Made by a program: the position numbers and the translations under genes. Below the pieces are notes generated by a model. That model had not been told where the DNA came from and did no database searches. It was given only the letters and a program-made list of their open reading frames with translations. A stretch of DNA of 22,550 nt, taken from the NCBI GenBank assembly GCA_023391155.1, contig JAEWBM010000120.1, positions 5,001 to 27,550 on the forward strand, written 5' to 3'. This stretch comes from Acidobacteriota bacterium (lineage in GTDB: Bacteria; Acidobacteriota; Blastocatellia; Pyrinomonadales; Pyrinomonadaceae). Shown here in pieces: positions 1 to 7,810 of the stretch (positions within the stretch are counted from its first letter, which is position 1; each line of letters opens with the position of its first letter).

Positions 1-31
1 GCTCCACCGGCGTTGTCCGAATTGGCTCGGG

Positions 32-702
32 TCACTTCAAATGCTTGACGAACCACTCCGCAGCCATCTCCGCGACCATCTCTAGGGTCCCGGGCTCTTC
101 AAAGAGGTGTGTCGCATCAGGGACGATCCTGATCTCCTTTTCGCACCCGGTCATCTGGTCATAGGCCAGTTCATTCAGGCCGATCACCGCGTTATCCAGA
201 CCGCCGACTATCATCAGAACCGGTGCCTCAACTCGGCCCAGGCGCTTCCCGGCCAGATCCGGGCGGCCACCGCGTGAGACCACAGCCCGAATCGCATCGC
301 CCAACTCGGCCGCTGCTACAAGTGCAGCTCCAGCACCGGTGCTGGAGCCAAAAAGGCCGATCATTAACTGGCGGGTGTCAGGCGCCGTAACCAGTTAACC
401 GCAGCCACGAGCCGTGCGGCCAATAGACCGATATTAAATCGCAGATGCCGCGTACGGATATCGACGGCCTCCTCTTCAGCGGTCAGCAGATCGAAAAGCA
501 GTGTCCCGAGTTTCGCATTCCGCAGGACTTCAGCCACATACTTGTTACGCGGGCTATGCCGGCTGCTGCCCGAGCCATGCGCGAACAGGACGATCCCCTT
601 GGCATCTGCCGGAATTATCAACTCTCCCTCGAGCGTTACAGAATCGGCAGGGATCTTCACCTCCTGTCTTAAATAGTCTTTAGAAACTTTCGTTGCGCCC
701 AT
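32..702 (-). pseudogene. Dienelactone-hydrolase-like alpha/beta hydrolase, split by a frame change
   Basis: Two consecutive reading frames together make one alpha/beta hydrolase of about 222 residues, the usual family size. The upstream part (702 to 364) starts at an ATG 8 nt after a strong AGGAGG and carries the oxyanion segment AHGSGSSRHSPRN and the DLLTAEEE segment. It ends PAS-TAA. The second part (364 to 32) begins MIGLFGSSTGAG with the nucleophile serine, then the acid loop GGLDNAV and the catalytic histidine in ATHLFEEP. The TAA and the next ATG overlap as TAATG, and the second frame is displaced by 2 nt, so one frame shift separates two halves of the same fold. It is the last gene of the operon with the phosphoribosyltransferase and the erythromycin esterase. 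It may be a pseudogene, a sequencing error, or less likely two polypeptides made by reinitiation. The substrate is unknown. Confidence 0.75.
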
Positions 703-710
703 AACGGCCA

Positions 711-716
711 CCTCCT
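711..716 (-). promoter_or_regulatory. Shine-Dalgarno site fixing the hydrolase start
   Basis: The minus strand reads AGGAGG here, 8 nt before the ATG at 702-700. This favours a start at 702 over the in-frame upstream ATG at 762, which lies inside the end of the erythromycin esterase frame. Confidence 0.75.
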
Positions 717-2078
717 TTAGATCCCTGACGGGAATGTTTCCGCTACGTCGCCGGCGTCCCATTCACCTGTCCTCTCAAGCGGTTCTACTGCTCGAGTTTC
801 ATCGAAATGAATAACGGCATCAAACTGATCCGAAAGGCTGGCGTGAAAATAATGGCTCGCTCTCTCGGTTTCGGGACGGTAGATGACGCCGATCGCGCGT
901 TCCAGCCGCGGCTCCCTCAGAACCTCTTTGGAACCGCTCCCCGGCGGCATGGGAAGAATGAACCGTCCAATGCCGGCCTCGTGGAATAGATTCTCAAAAC
1001 TCCCGGTAAGAGCAGGCCGAACGCGTTTGCGCTCGGCGGGGCCGCCCCAGTCTGTCGCCGCAGTTACAGTCCCGGAATACGTCGTCATCCCTATCAGGAT
1101 CGCCTCTCTCTTCCATTGCTTTCGGGCCAACTGCCCGACATTCCACTCACCTCGCTCTCTCATCTCGGTCGCACTCGCGTCGCCGAGGTGAGAGTTGTGC
1201 TCCCAAACGACTATCTTTGCTACGTGGCCCGACTCGGAAAGATGTCCGTCAAGATCGGAAAGGGTCTCGGTCATGTGGCGGTCCCTTAAATTCCAGGATG
1301 AAACATCGCTCCGGTACATTGTCCGATAATACCTCTCGGCATTCTTTACCAGCCTGGCATTTTGCTCCGCGAAGAAAAAGTCGTCCCGGGCCACGCGCCC
1401 GTCCAGGCGGGCCAACTCCGAGGCACGACCGTGCAATTCAACTAGCTGGCCCACAACCTCATCTTCACACGACTCAGCTAACCCCATTCCGGCGGCGTAA
1501 CCGTAGGCGGCCGCATCCGGCCCAAAGTGCTCGAAGCACGCATAGCGCTGACGGGCCCGAAGACCGCCTTCGGGATCGATCTTGTCGAGATAGGCCAGCA
1601 CCGCTTCGATCGAGGCATGCAGGCTATACAGGTCCAGACCGTAAAAGCCGACCCGCTCTCTCGACGGCGGAAGGTGGTCGTTATAGCTACGAAGCCAGCC
1701 GACAAAATCCAGCACGTCCGCGTTTCGCCACATCCATTGAGGGAATCACTTGAATCCGTTCAACGCCTCAGACGCGTCCGCGTCGCCCTCGCGGCCGCGA
1801 ACATATCGGTTTACACGATACGCATCGGGAAAATCCGCCTCCACCGCAACAGCCGAAAAGCCCTTTTCCTCTATAAGGCGTTTCGTGATCTGTGCCCGCT
1901 CGCGATAGAACTCGTGCGTCCCATGGGTGGCCTCGCCTATAAGTACGATCCTCGCGTCACCTATAAGTGTGATCAGCGGGTCATAGTCCACCATCTCGTC
2001 GTGCCGAAGCGGGAGGGCCTCGCGCTTGACGGTGTTTATAACTAGTTGCGAAGCGGCTTTCTCCATAACGACACTCAT
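717..2078 (-). pseudogene. Erythromycin-esterase-like protein interrupted by one in-frame TGA
   Basis: The protein belongs to the erythromycin esterase / succinoglycan-biosynthesis-like hydrolase family. The N-terminal piece from 2078 (MSVVMEKAAS) has the hallmark VLIGEATHGTHEFYRERA and the AVEADFPDAYRVNRYVRG segment. It stops at TGA 1748-1746 right after NGFK. The same frame continues without a shift as FPQWMWRNADVLDFVGWLR and on through WEHNSHLGDA to 717. Read through, the product is about 453 residues, the normal family length. In relatives I remember, the position after this lysine or glutamine is arginine, so a CGA-to-TGA transition explains the stop. The start ATG overlaps the phosphoribosyltransferase stop as ATGA, indicating translational coupling. 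An N-terminal extension to 2216 is possible but lies inside the upstream gene. A second polypeptide could start at ATG 1733, but it would lack the N-terminal catalytic motif. Likely inactive. Confidence 0.85.
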
Positions 2079-2749
2079 GCCAGCTGCCTGGCCTCCATTG
2101 AACCGTGATCTGCGCGAGATAGCAGATCGCGGACCTCGTCGTCGGTCGTTTGCGAGAAATCGTGATACCAAAGCCCGACCGCGTAAAACGGTTCGGGAGT
2201 CTGGGCGCATACGCATACCGTATCCGCGATTTCCCCGAACTCGTCACATGTTTGTCTGGCCCCCACCGGCACCGCGACCACTATCTTGCCGGGTTCGTGC
2301 CGCTTCACCGCGTCAATGGCGACTCGCATCGTCGCTCCGGTCGCGAGACCGTCATCGACGATGATCACGGTCTTTCCCGACAGATCGATCGGCGGCCGGC
2401 GTCGCCGGTAAAGCCTATCTCGCTCTGCAAGCACTCCCCTTTCCCTCTCAATGATCTTGTCCACAACCGCGTCACTTAGGCGGAGGCCGTTCACGAGAGC
2501 CTTATTGATAAACACCGCTCCGCCTGAAGCGATCGCTCCGAAAGCGAGTTCCTCGTGCCCCGGCACGCCTAGTTTTCGCACCAACAGAACATCGAGCGGA
2601 AGGCGTAAGAATTGGGCGACTTCGAATGCGACCGGAACACCCCCGCGCGGCAAGGCCAGTACAATCGTATTTGGCCGCGAAGCGTATTCCATCAATTGTT
2701 CCGCCAGAAGCTTTCCGGCTTCTTTTCGATCCTTGAATATAACGGCCAT
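2075..2749 (-). CDS. Phosphoribosyltransferase-domain protein
   Basis: A 224-residue cytosolic protein of the type I phosphoribosyltransferase fold. The PRPP-binding signature VIIVDDGLATGAT lies at about residues 128-140. The segment ALPRGGVPVAFEVA near residue 33 and the VRKLGVPGHEELAFGAIA region are typical of the stand-alone group often found beside dienelactone hydrolases and erythromycin esterases in soil bacteria. The true substrate of this group is not established. The start ATG at 2749 follows a purine-rich GGGGGAGGAGGACTT stretch. It is the first gene of the operon and the only one of the three without a lesion. Its stop overlaps the next start as ATGA. Cys-rich VCVCAQ near the C-terminus is unexplained. 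Confidence 0.85.
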   Translation of the reverse strand: MAVIFKDRKEAGKLLAEQLMEYASRPNTIVLALPRGGVPVAFEVAQFLRLPLDVLLVRKLGVPGHEELAFGAIASGGAVFINKALVNGLRLSDAVVDKIIERERGVLAERDRLYRRRRPPIDLSGKTVIIVDDGLATGATMRVAIDAVKRHEPGKIVVAVPVGARQTCDEFGEIADTVCVCAQTPEPFYAVGLWYHDFSQTTDDEVRDLLSRADHGSMEARQLA

Positions 2750-3001
2750 AAGTCCTCCTCCCCCGGATCTGGGAAGCAGCCTACTCCGATCTCAAAAGCG
2801 GACACGCCCAAGATCCGATCACGGTTTGCCACGCGCCCTTTTATCTACGTTCTATAGACTTGTTGGGCAATAGACGTGCCAAAAAACCGATATACAAAGA
2901 AAGGCTAATTATTAAAGAAATTGAGAGAGAAGCGCGAGTTTTTGAACAACGCGTGGTTTATTACACGCCCTGACCGCGATCGCGAAGGAATAATTGGAAA
3001 C
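2750..3001. other. Non-coding spacer upstream of the phosphoribosyltransferase operon
   Basis: No convincing gene is seen. Positions 2880-2940 are AT-rich and probably hold the promoter of the minus-strand operon, but I could not settle on a -35/-10 pair: TTGGCA and TATAGA are present with a 20-nt spacer, which is too long. A weak 5-bp inverted repeat (GCGTG/CACGC, 2951-2968) lies just past the tRNA 3' end and has no U-tract. Confidence 0.5.
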
Positions 3002-3076
3002 TGGAGCGGGCGACGAGGATCGAACTCGCAACTTTCAGCTTGGGAAGCTGACACTCTACCATTGAGTTACGCCCGC
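3002..3076 (-). tRNA. tRNA-Gly (anticodon CCC)
   Basis: Read on the minus strand, the 7-bp acceptor stem GCGGGCG/CGCCCGC closes a full cloverleaf. The D arm contains CTCAATGGTAGAG, the anticodon stem is TCAGC/GCTGA with loop TTCCCAA (anticodon CCC, reading GGG), and the T arm has GTTCGATCC. The discriminator base is U and the CCA tail is encoded (TCCA at 3005-3002), as is usual for bacterial tRNA-Gly. It lies 52 nt downstream of kdsC in the same direction and could be on the same transcript. Confidence 0.96.
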
Positions 3077-3128
3077 TTAGGCTGTTGGCATTGAGCAAAC
3101 GTATTCTGCCATGAAACGATGCTCGGAT

Positions 3129-3644
3129 TCAATCCCCTGAGCGTTGCGCCGCGATCAAAAGATCGGTGACCTCGCGTATCGCGCCGCGGCCCCCGACGGC
3201 TTGCGTAACATACTTTGCTGCGTTCCGGACCGGCTCTGCGGCATCGGCCACCGCTATCGGCAGTCCGACGAGTCCCATGACGGGGAGGTCGCCAATGTCA
3301 TCCCCCACGAAAGCAGTTTCTTCTGCACTCACGCCGGCATCAGCCAAGATGCTCGCCAGGTCCTCGGCTTTGTTCACCGATGCTGTTCGCACATACTGGA
3401 TACCCAGCTCGCGGGCCCGAGCTTCGACGATCGCCCGCGCATCCCGTCCGGAGATTATCCCAGACCTGCCGCCGGCTGTGTGCCACATGACGATGCCCTG
3501 TCCGTCGCGGACGTTAAAAACCTTCATCGTCTCGCCCTGGGCAGTGAAGTAAAGCGATCCGTCCGTCAGTACACCGTCGCAGTCCATCAACAGCAGCTTG
3601 ACCTTGCTCGCCGCATCGCGAATCTCGTCGGAAAGTTCCATCAT
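3129..3644 (-). CDS. kdsC: 3-deoxy-D-manno-octulosonate 8-phosphate phosphatase
   Basis: A 171-residue HAD-superfamily phosphatase that removes phosphate from KDO-8-phosphate to give KDO for lipid A core assembly, in the cytosol. Motif I is LLLMDCDGVLTDG with nucleophile Asp21 and acid Asp23. The following KVFNVRDGQGIVMW and the SGRDARAIVEAR segment are characteristic of KdsC. Motif IV is FVGDDIGDLPVM (Asp115, Asp116, Asp119). There is no cap domain and the length is typical. Its start ATG shares one base with the upstream stop (TAATG), so it is probably translated by reinitiation after the M1-like gene. KdsA lies one gene upstream, which supports the assignment over other small HAD phosphatases. 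Confidence 0.95.
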   Translation of the reverse strand: MMELSDEIRDAASKVKLLLMDCDGVLTDGSLYFTAQGETMKVFNVRDGQGIVMWHTAGGRSGIISGRDARAIVEARARELGIQYVRTASVNKAEDLASILADAGVSAEETAFVGDDIGDLPVMGLVGLPIAVADAAEPVRNAAKYVTQAVGGRGAIREVTDLLIAAQRSGD

Positions 3645-5902
3645 TACCGGACCTCAAATATTTCCACTGCGCTCAAACGCCAGCCTGACGGGGTTTGGAC
3701 CAACCTAAATACAGCCGGGCCCGATTCCGGTTCCCGCGTTAGCAACCGAACCGACAGGTTGGTCTCGACCAGTATATTGTTTTCATCTATTCGATCTGTG
3801 TGAAGCACCTCAGTGTTCCATGCAGTCGCCTGGCCTGAGATGCCGTTCACAAAACGATCAACGTCGCCGGTTATGGTGAGCGCCTCAAGTTCGGCCTTTC
3901 GATTCGAGATGGCAGCTTTGTCGAATTGAACGAAAAAGGACTTTACGGCTTCGTCGGCATCACCGCCCCGTGAATGGCGGTTCCTCACTGCCCTTGCCAA
4001 CAGGCCCGCGCCATAATCGCCGCCGGACATGATCGCGTTGTTCGCATGTGCCACCGCCTCCTGTGAGCGGCCGGTTTTCGAGGCCGTCTCAGCAAGGCCA
4101 TGATATGCCCATGCAATGCTTCTCGCCGACGGAAGCTTTTCAGCCAAGACCGCTTTGAATTCCGATTCGGCCTCGGTCAGCTTGTTCTGAGCCAAGAGCG
4201 ATCGTGCCAACAGGACCCGCACATCGTCGTACCTGGGCTGGCGAGACAATACCTCCCTGGCGGACTTCTCCGCCGCAGCATATTCCTGCCGGTCAAACTC
4301 CTGCTTTACTGCGAGAAGAACGTCGCTCTCCATCGATTCGCGAGGCGCCACGTCGTCCGAATAATCCGCCTGTGGATAGAGCTTATCGGGGTCGATCTCA
4401 ACGCGACGAATAGGTTGAGCGGTCCTGAATATTATCTCGCCAAAGCTAGCTGCCCTGATCGTCGCGGGTACGGTCATCGTCTCACCGTTCGAAAGCGTTG
4501 CCTGGACGTTAACCGTGACATCGGTTTCACCCGTGTTTCGTAACGCGACCTTCGCCTGGCCTCCGGAAACTTGAGGGAGCCCCGCCTGCAGATTCATGTC
4601 CGTCACGGAATCCAACATAAAGTCAATGAATTGCTTGTGAGCAGAAAAATCCGATCGCAGTTCCGCCATTCTTAGCGGGGCAGATCCGAGTCTCTCGCGG
4701 ATGGCTTCATAGAAGGCGTCGCGGCCAACCTTTCGTTCGAGCAGACGCCAGAACATCGCGCCCTTATTTGCGACTGCGGGAAAGTAAAAATCATCCAGCG
4801 GCGCGACCATGAATAACGGTGCGTCTCGCTGGGAAACGCTCGCGTATGCAACCCGCTGTCGTACACGCTCCATTTCCGCGATCTCCGCTCCGTACTTTTC
4901 ACCCAAGAATTGAGTCGCGATGTATCTCGCTAGGCCCTCACGGATTATTCCGCTGCCGTCATCGGTTAACGGTGTCCGGTCGCCGAGCCACATCTTGGCG
5001 ACCCCCTCAGCAACAGTCAGAGCTGTAAACGAATCGATCTTTGGCCGACGGAAAAGGCCTTCATCAACCAGGATGGTTCCGCCGGACGAGAAACCCGCTC
5101 CCCGTCGAACCCCCACTATTCTTAGTTCCGCGCTCGGGGTTGGGCCAAGCAGCTTTTCGATGTATGCACGAGCCTCCGCCGCCAAGGCCCCGATCTCGGC
5201 TGCACGCTTTGTGGATTCCCCGGCCGTACCGCTCGGCACATAAACCGCGGTGCCGGAATGCTCAGACCTTTCCCAATTCCCCGTCAAAAAGAACGGCTGC
5301 AAGTTGAGGTCACTTTCATATCTGGAACCGTTCACTCGGCCCGGAGCGATCACCGTCCGCCCCGCCGGCCCGGAGACCGTGAGGCGAATAGGTGCGTAAT
5401 CGGCACCTCGTGCAAAGAACCAACTATTGGGTGTCGGATACCAAAAAGACATTGGCAGAAATTGCGACCCGGCGGGCGAAAGTGCATGAACCCCGGAGTT
5501 TTCCTTGACCGAAAAGCGGTACTCGACGACGGCAGTAAGGCTTCCGCCCGACGGTACGCTCGGAACACGAATCGCTGCTCGCTGTAGTTCGAACGCACCC
5601 GCTTTCTCGGGCGATCGGGTGGCCTCCACCGAAGAACCGTTGATCGTGACCGAGGTGATCTCGGCGTTCGGACTTAATCGCAGTGTCAAACTCGATGCCG
5701 GGCGGTCAGAGATATTCAGCAATTCCAGCGTCGCGCGCATCGGTATAACACGATCACGCTCACCTTGAGGGAGCGTTGCCGCGATATCGTAACGCATCAC
5801 TTGCCAGGTGGCGGATATGCGCGACGTTTGCGGCTGTCCAAAAACGCCGACGGCACTGAATACAAACAGTGCCGCGATGAGGTATCTAAAAGGTTTTCTC
5901 AT
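3644..5902 (-). CDS. Exported M1-peptidase-like protein with TPR and NTF2-like tail, active site lost
   Basis: A 752-residue protein with an apparent signal peptide (hydrophobic residues about 8-22, then GQPQ). Residues 30-430 resemble the beta-sandwich and gluzincin domains of M1 aminopeptidases. The zinc motif HEXXH is replaced by AEGVA at 298-302, and the downstream glutamate survives as REGLARY (Glu322). The GAMEN motif is not recognisable either (FSSGG in its place). Catalysis by the M1 mechanism is therefore unlikely. Residues about 528-640 form two to three TPR-like helical pairs. Residues about 645-752 look like an NTF2/SnoaL-type domain ending in a typical GWRLSAVEIF strand. It overlaps kdsA by ATGA upstream and kdsC by TAATG downstream, so all three are coupled. 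A role in envelope or LPS assembly is inference from context alone. Confidence 0.8.
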   Translation of the reverse strand: MRKPFRYLIAALFVFSAVGVFGQPQTSRISATWQVMRYDIAATLPQGERDRVIPMRATLELLNISDRPASSLTLRLSPNAEITSVTINGSSVEATRSPEKAGAFELQRAAIRVPSVPSGGSLTAVVEYRFSVKENSGVHALSPAGSQFLPMSFWYPTPNSWFFARGADYAPIRLTVSGPAGRTVIAPGRVNGSRYESDLNLQPFFLTGNWERSEHSGTAVYVPSGTAGESTKRAAEIGALAAEARAYIEKLLGPTPSAELRIVGVRRGAGFSSGGTILVDEGLFRRPKIDSFTALTVAEGVAKMWLGDRTPLTDDGSGIIREGLARYIATQFLGEKYGAEIAEMERVRQRVAYASVSQRDAPLFMVAPLDDFYFPAVANKGAMFWRLLERKVGRDAFYEAIRERLGSAPLRMAELRSDFSAHKQFIDFMLDSVTDMNLQAGLPQVSGGQAKVALRNTGETDVTVNVQATLSNGETMTVPATIRAASFGEIIFRTAQPIRRVEIDPDKLYPQADYSDDVAPRESMESDVLLAVKQEFDRQEYAAAEKSAREVLSRQPRYDDVRVLLARSLLAQNKLTEAESEFKAVLAEKLPSARSIAWAYHGLAETASKTGRSQEAVAHANNAIMSGGDYGAGLLARAVRNRHSRGGDADEAVKSFFVQFDKAAISNRKAELEALTITGDVDRFVNGISGQATAWNTEVLHTDRIDENNILVETNLSVRLLTREPESGPAVFRLVQTPSGWRLSAVEIFEVR

Positions 5903-6729
5903 TTATTGTCTTGCCCGTTTACCAAGCGATGGATCTGCACAAGCATCGTTAAGAGTTTCTCGAGCCGTTCGAGCGGCAATTGATTTGGGCCGTCGCTTGG
6001 AGCATTAGCGGGGTCGTTGTGAACTTCCATAAATACCGCGTCCACCCCGCAAGCCACTCCCGCACGTGCAAAGTGTTCGATGTATTCGGCTTGGCCGCCG
6101 GTTGCTTTGCCAAGACCGCCCGGGAGCTGCAGCGAGTGCGTCACGTCAAACACAACCGGCACCCCGAACGACCGCATTATGGGAAACGACCGCAGATCCA
6201 CGACCAGGTTGTTGTAGCCAAAGCTCGCTCCGCGCTCAGTCAACAGGATCTTTTCGCCGCCTGCAGCGCTGAGTTTTTCGACGATATTCTTAGCATCCCA
6301 CGGAGCTAAAAACTGGCCTTTCTTAACATTTACTGCTCGGCCAGATCTCGCCGCCTCAACCAACAGATCCGTCTGCCGGCACAAAAATGCCGGGATCTGC
6401 AGTATATCCGCCACCGCAGCGCTCTTTTCGACCTGCCACGGTTCATGGATGTCGGTTATGACAGGAACGCCGATCTCTTCTTTGATCTGTTTCAGAACTC
6501 CGAGGCCGAATTCCATCCCCTCGCCCCGGAAGCTCTCTATCGAGCTGCGATTTGCCTTATCGAAGGAAGACTTATAGACAAATCCCACGCCGACCCGCTC
6601 ACATATCTCCTTGATCGCTCGAGCCATCATCGAGGCGTGCTCATATGATTCGACAACACACGGCCCCAGGATGAACGAAAGATCCCCGCCGCCGAATCTC
6701 ACATCATTAACGTCAAATACTTCAGCCAT
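5899..6729 (-). CDS. kdsA: 3-deoxy-8-phosphooctulonate synthase (KDO-8-P synthase)
   Basis: A 276-residue cytosolic TIM-barrel enzyme that condenses phosphoenolpyruvate with arabinose 5-phosphate to give KDO-8-phosphate, the first committed KDO step. The segment YKSSFDKANRSSIESFRG binds substrate and is diagnostic for KdsA against DAHP synthase. LGPCVVES places a cysteine (Cys24) where the E. coli enzyme has asparagine. With the His in FDVTHSLQ, the Glu in FMEVHNDP and the Asp in SDGPNQL, this forms the metal site of the metal-dependent class. The ATG at 6729 lies 30 nt after the HNH gene, and its stop overlaps the next gene by ATGA. It is grouped with kdsB, pyrG and kdsC. No arabinose-5-phosphate isomerase (kdsD) is in the window. 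Confidence 0.97.
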   Translation of the reverse strand: MAEVFDVNDVRFGGGDLSFILGPCVVESYEHASMMARAIKEICERVGVGFVYKSSFDKANRSSIESFRGEGMEFGLGVLKQIKEEIGVPVITDIHEPWQVEKSAAVADILQIPAFLCRQTDLLVEAARSGRAVNVKKGQFLAPWDAKNIVEKLSAAGGEKILLTERGASFGYNNLVVDLRSFPIMRSFGVPVVFDVTHSLQLPGGLGKATGGQAEYIEHFARAGVACGVDAVFMEVHNDPANAPSDGPNQLPLERLEKLLTMLVQIHRLVNGQDNK

Positions 6730-6759
6730 TAGTTCAGTTTTCGCAACCTTTGCATTGCC

Positions 6760-7182
6760 TTATATCAACTCATCGGAAAACTCGCCGAGACCTATCAGCA
6801 GGCGACGCTCCGCGACGCGTTCTTCGTCATTCATCCTGAAAATTCCAATCGTTACCTCGCCGATCTCCGTAACAGGCGAGATCACACCATCCTGTCTCAA
6901 ACGAAAATGCATTGACCAAACGTCATTTCGGGGATTAAAAAATCGAGTTAGGTTTTGGGATGCCGAAATCGAACCGATGTCCGTTCCTTTATAGCGGTTA
7001 CAGGGCATGCAGGCTAAAGCAAGATTTGAAAGCTCGTCGCTCCCGCCATGTTTCCTGCTGATTATATGGTCAACCTCACAACCGAAATAGGTGGCCGCTA
7101 CGGGTATCAGACAGTATTCGCAACGAACACCGGCACGCCGTTCGACCTCGGCGGCCGCCTCCTCGGTTATCCGACCTTTCAT
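6760..7182 (-). CDS. HNH endonuclease-family protein
   Basis: A 140-residue protein with a compact HNH fold. CEYC (Cys21, Cys24) and CMPC (Cys58, Cys61) form the structural zinc site. EVDHIISRKHGGSDELSNLALAC supplies the catalytic His39 and the Asn53 region, so the nuclease appears intact. The C-terminal half (about 70-140) has no known domain that I recognise. The start overlaps the stop of the 81-aa gene by ATGA, so the two are coupled and probably work together. From memory, similar small-protein plus HNH pairs occur in cyanobacteria and other phyla, with unknown function. It might be a toxin, a defence nuclease or a domesticated homing-type nuclease; nothing visible decides between these. 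Confidence 0.88.
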   Translation of the reverse strand: MKGRITEEAAAEVERRAGVRCEYCLIPVAATYFGCEVDHIISRKHGGSDELSNLALACMPCNRYKGTDIGSISASQNLTRFFNPRNDVWSMHFRLRQDGVISPVTEIGEVTIGIFRMNDEERVAERRLLIGLGEFSDELI

Positions 7183-7424
7183 TTATGCGAATACTTTCTT
7201 GCGAATATTTTGGCCATCCGCATTAAATGTTCGATTTGAAGATAATGATCTAGCTCGATCCGCTCTTCTTCTGATATGCGGGCAGATTTTTCTTTTTCGA
7301 TAAGAAGAGTGACTCTTTCGACAGTTTCTGTTGAGGGGCGAAACGCAAGAACCTTCGCCGGGTCAGTCTCGGCGATAAAGCTAGCCACCTCTTCAGAAGC
7401 CTTGTAATTCTTGAGAGCGATCAT
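7179..7424 (-). CDS. Small protein paired with the HNH endonuclease
   Basis: An 81-residue, soluble, charged, mostly helical protein with no named domain that I recognise. It has the feel of a conserved family: KVLAFRPSTETVERVTLLIEKEK followed by SEEERIELDHYLQIEHLMRMAKIFARK, ending in a basic helix. It overlaps the HNH gene by ATGA. A perfect extended -10 promoter (TGATATAAT) sits 17 to 25 nt before its start, leaving an mRNA leader of only about 10 nt and no strong ribosome site. It could be an antitoxin or a nuclease partner; this is inference from pairing only. Confidence 0.8.
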   Translation of the reverse strand: MIALKNYKASEEVASFIAETDPAKVLAFRPSTETVERVTLLIEKEKSARISEEERIELDHYLQIEHLMRMAKIFARKYSHK

Positions 7425-7440
7425 CGATTTTTCTCGCGAA

Positions 7441-7449
7441 ATTATATCA
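7441..7449 (-). promoter_or_regulatory. Extended -10 promoter for the 81-aa/HNH pair
   Basis: The minus strand reads TGATATAAT, a perfect TGnTATAAT extended -10 element. No good -35 is seen 17 nt further upstream, which extended -10 promoters tolerate. The predicted transcription start, near 7435, is about 10 nt before the ATG at 7424. Confidence 0.6.
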
Positions 7450-7500
7450 TACGGGAAGGTATTTCATTTGCTCCGAGGCGTGCACAAGAAAGTGGGCATA

Positions 7501-7782
7501 TCAGTAAAACAGTAAGACCAGAGGGACTCCGATCATTGCAACGACATTTCCAACAAACGACACCCGATAAACTGTAACGCATATCCTATAGGTCTGCTTT
7601 TTTGCGACCCATGGCGGTTTTGAGAAAAGTAGAACTCTCCACAACCGAAGTTCCCAAACGAACCGTTCCTCAAAATGCAGACTAGCGTTTTCTAAGAAGA
7701 AAAAGTGCCTCAACAATTGAAAGCTGATCAAGCCTGCGAGTGACGAACTAATGATGGATCCAAGTAATACCCAAAAAAGCAT
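7501..7782 (-). CDS. Small membrane protein, unknown function
   Basis: A 93-residue protein I do not recognise. It has a hydrophobic N-terminal helix (about residues 2-25), a basic aromatic middle (WELRLWRVLLF, KKQTYR) and a hydrophobic C-terminal helix (about 72-92), suggesting a two-helix inner-membrane hairpin. The ATG lies 28 nt after the pyrG stop on the same strand, with only a weak ribosome site. Its local base composition is more AT-rich than pyrG or kdsA, as is that of the neighbouring 81-aa gene, so it may have arrived with the HNH pair. Reality as a gene is probable but not certain. Confidence 0.5.
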   Translation of the reverse strand: MLFWVLLGSIISSSLAGLISFQLLRHFFFLENASLHFEERFVWELRLWRVLLFSKPPWVAKKQTYRICVTVYRVSFVGNVVAMIGVPLVLLFY

Positions 7783-7810
7783 AACACTCTAACGGTTAAT
7801 GAACATAGCA

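Noticed and set aside
1746..1748. TGA as selenocysteine or reassigned codon in the esterase
   Set aside because: Relatives have arginine, not cysteine, here; other genes in the window use TGA as a normal stop; no SECIS-like structure was noticed.
2079..2216. 46-residue N-terminal extension of the erythromycin esterase
   Set aside because: It lies inside the phosphoribosyltransferase gene, is Arg-rich and non-conserved in look; the ATGA overlap start at 2078 is more natural.
2951..2968. Inverted repeat GCGTG/CACGC as a tRNA terminator
   Set aside because: Only 5 bp with no U-tract after it.
3144..3803. 219-residue plus-strand open frame over kdsC and the M1-like gene end
   Set aside because: It is antisense to two well-supported genes, has biased Arg/His/Ser composition and no recognisable motif.
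6760..7424. HNH pair as part of an intron, intein or restriction-modification system
   Set aside because: No methylase, specificity gene, intein splice motif or intron-like RNA is present next to it.
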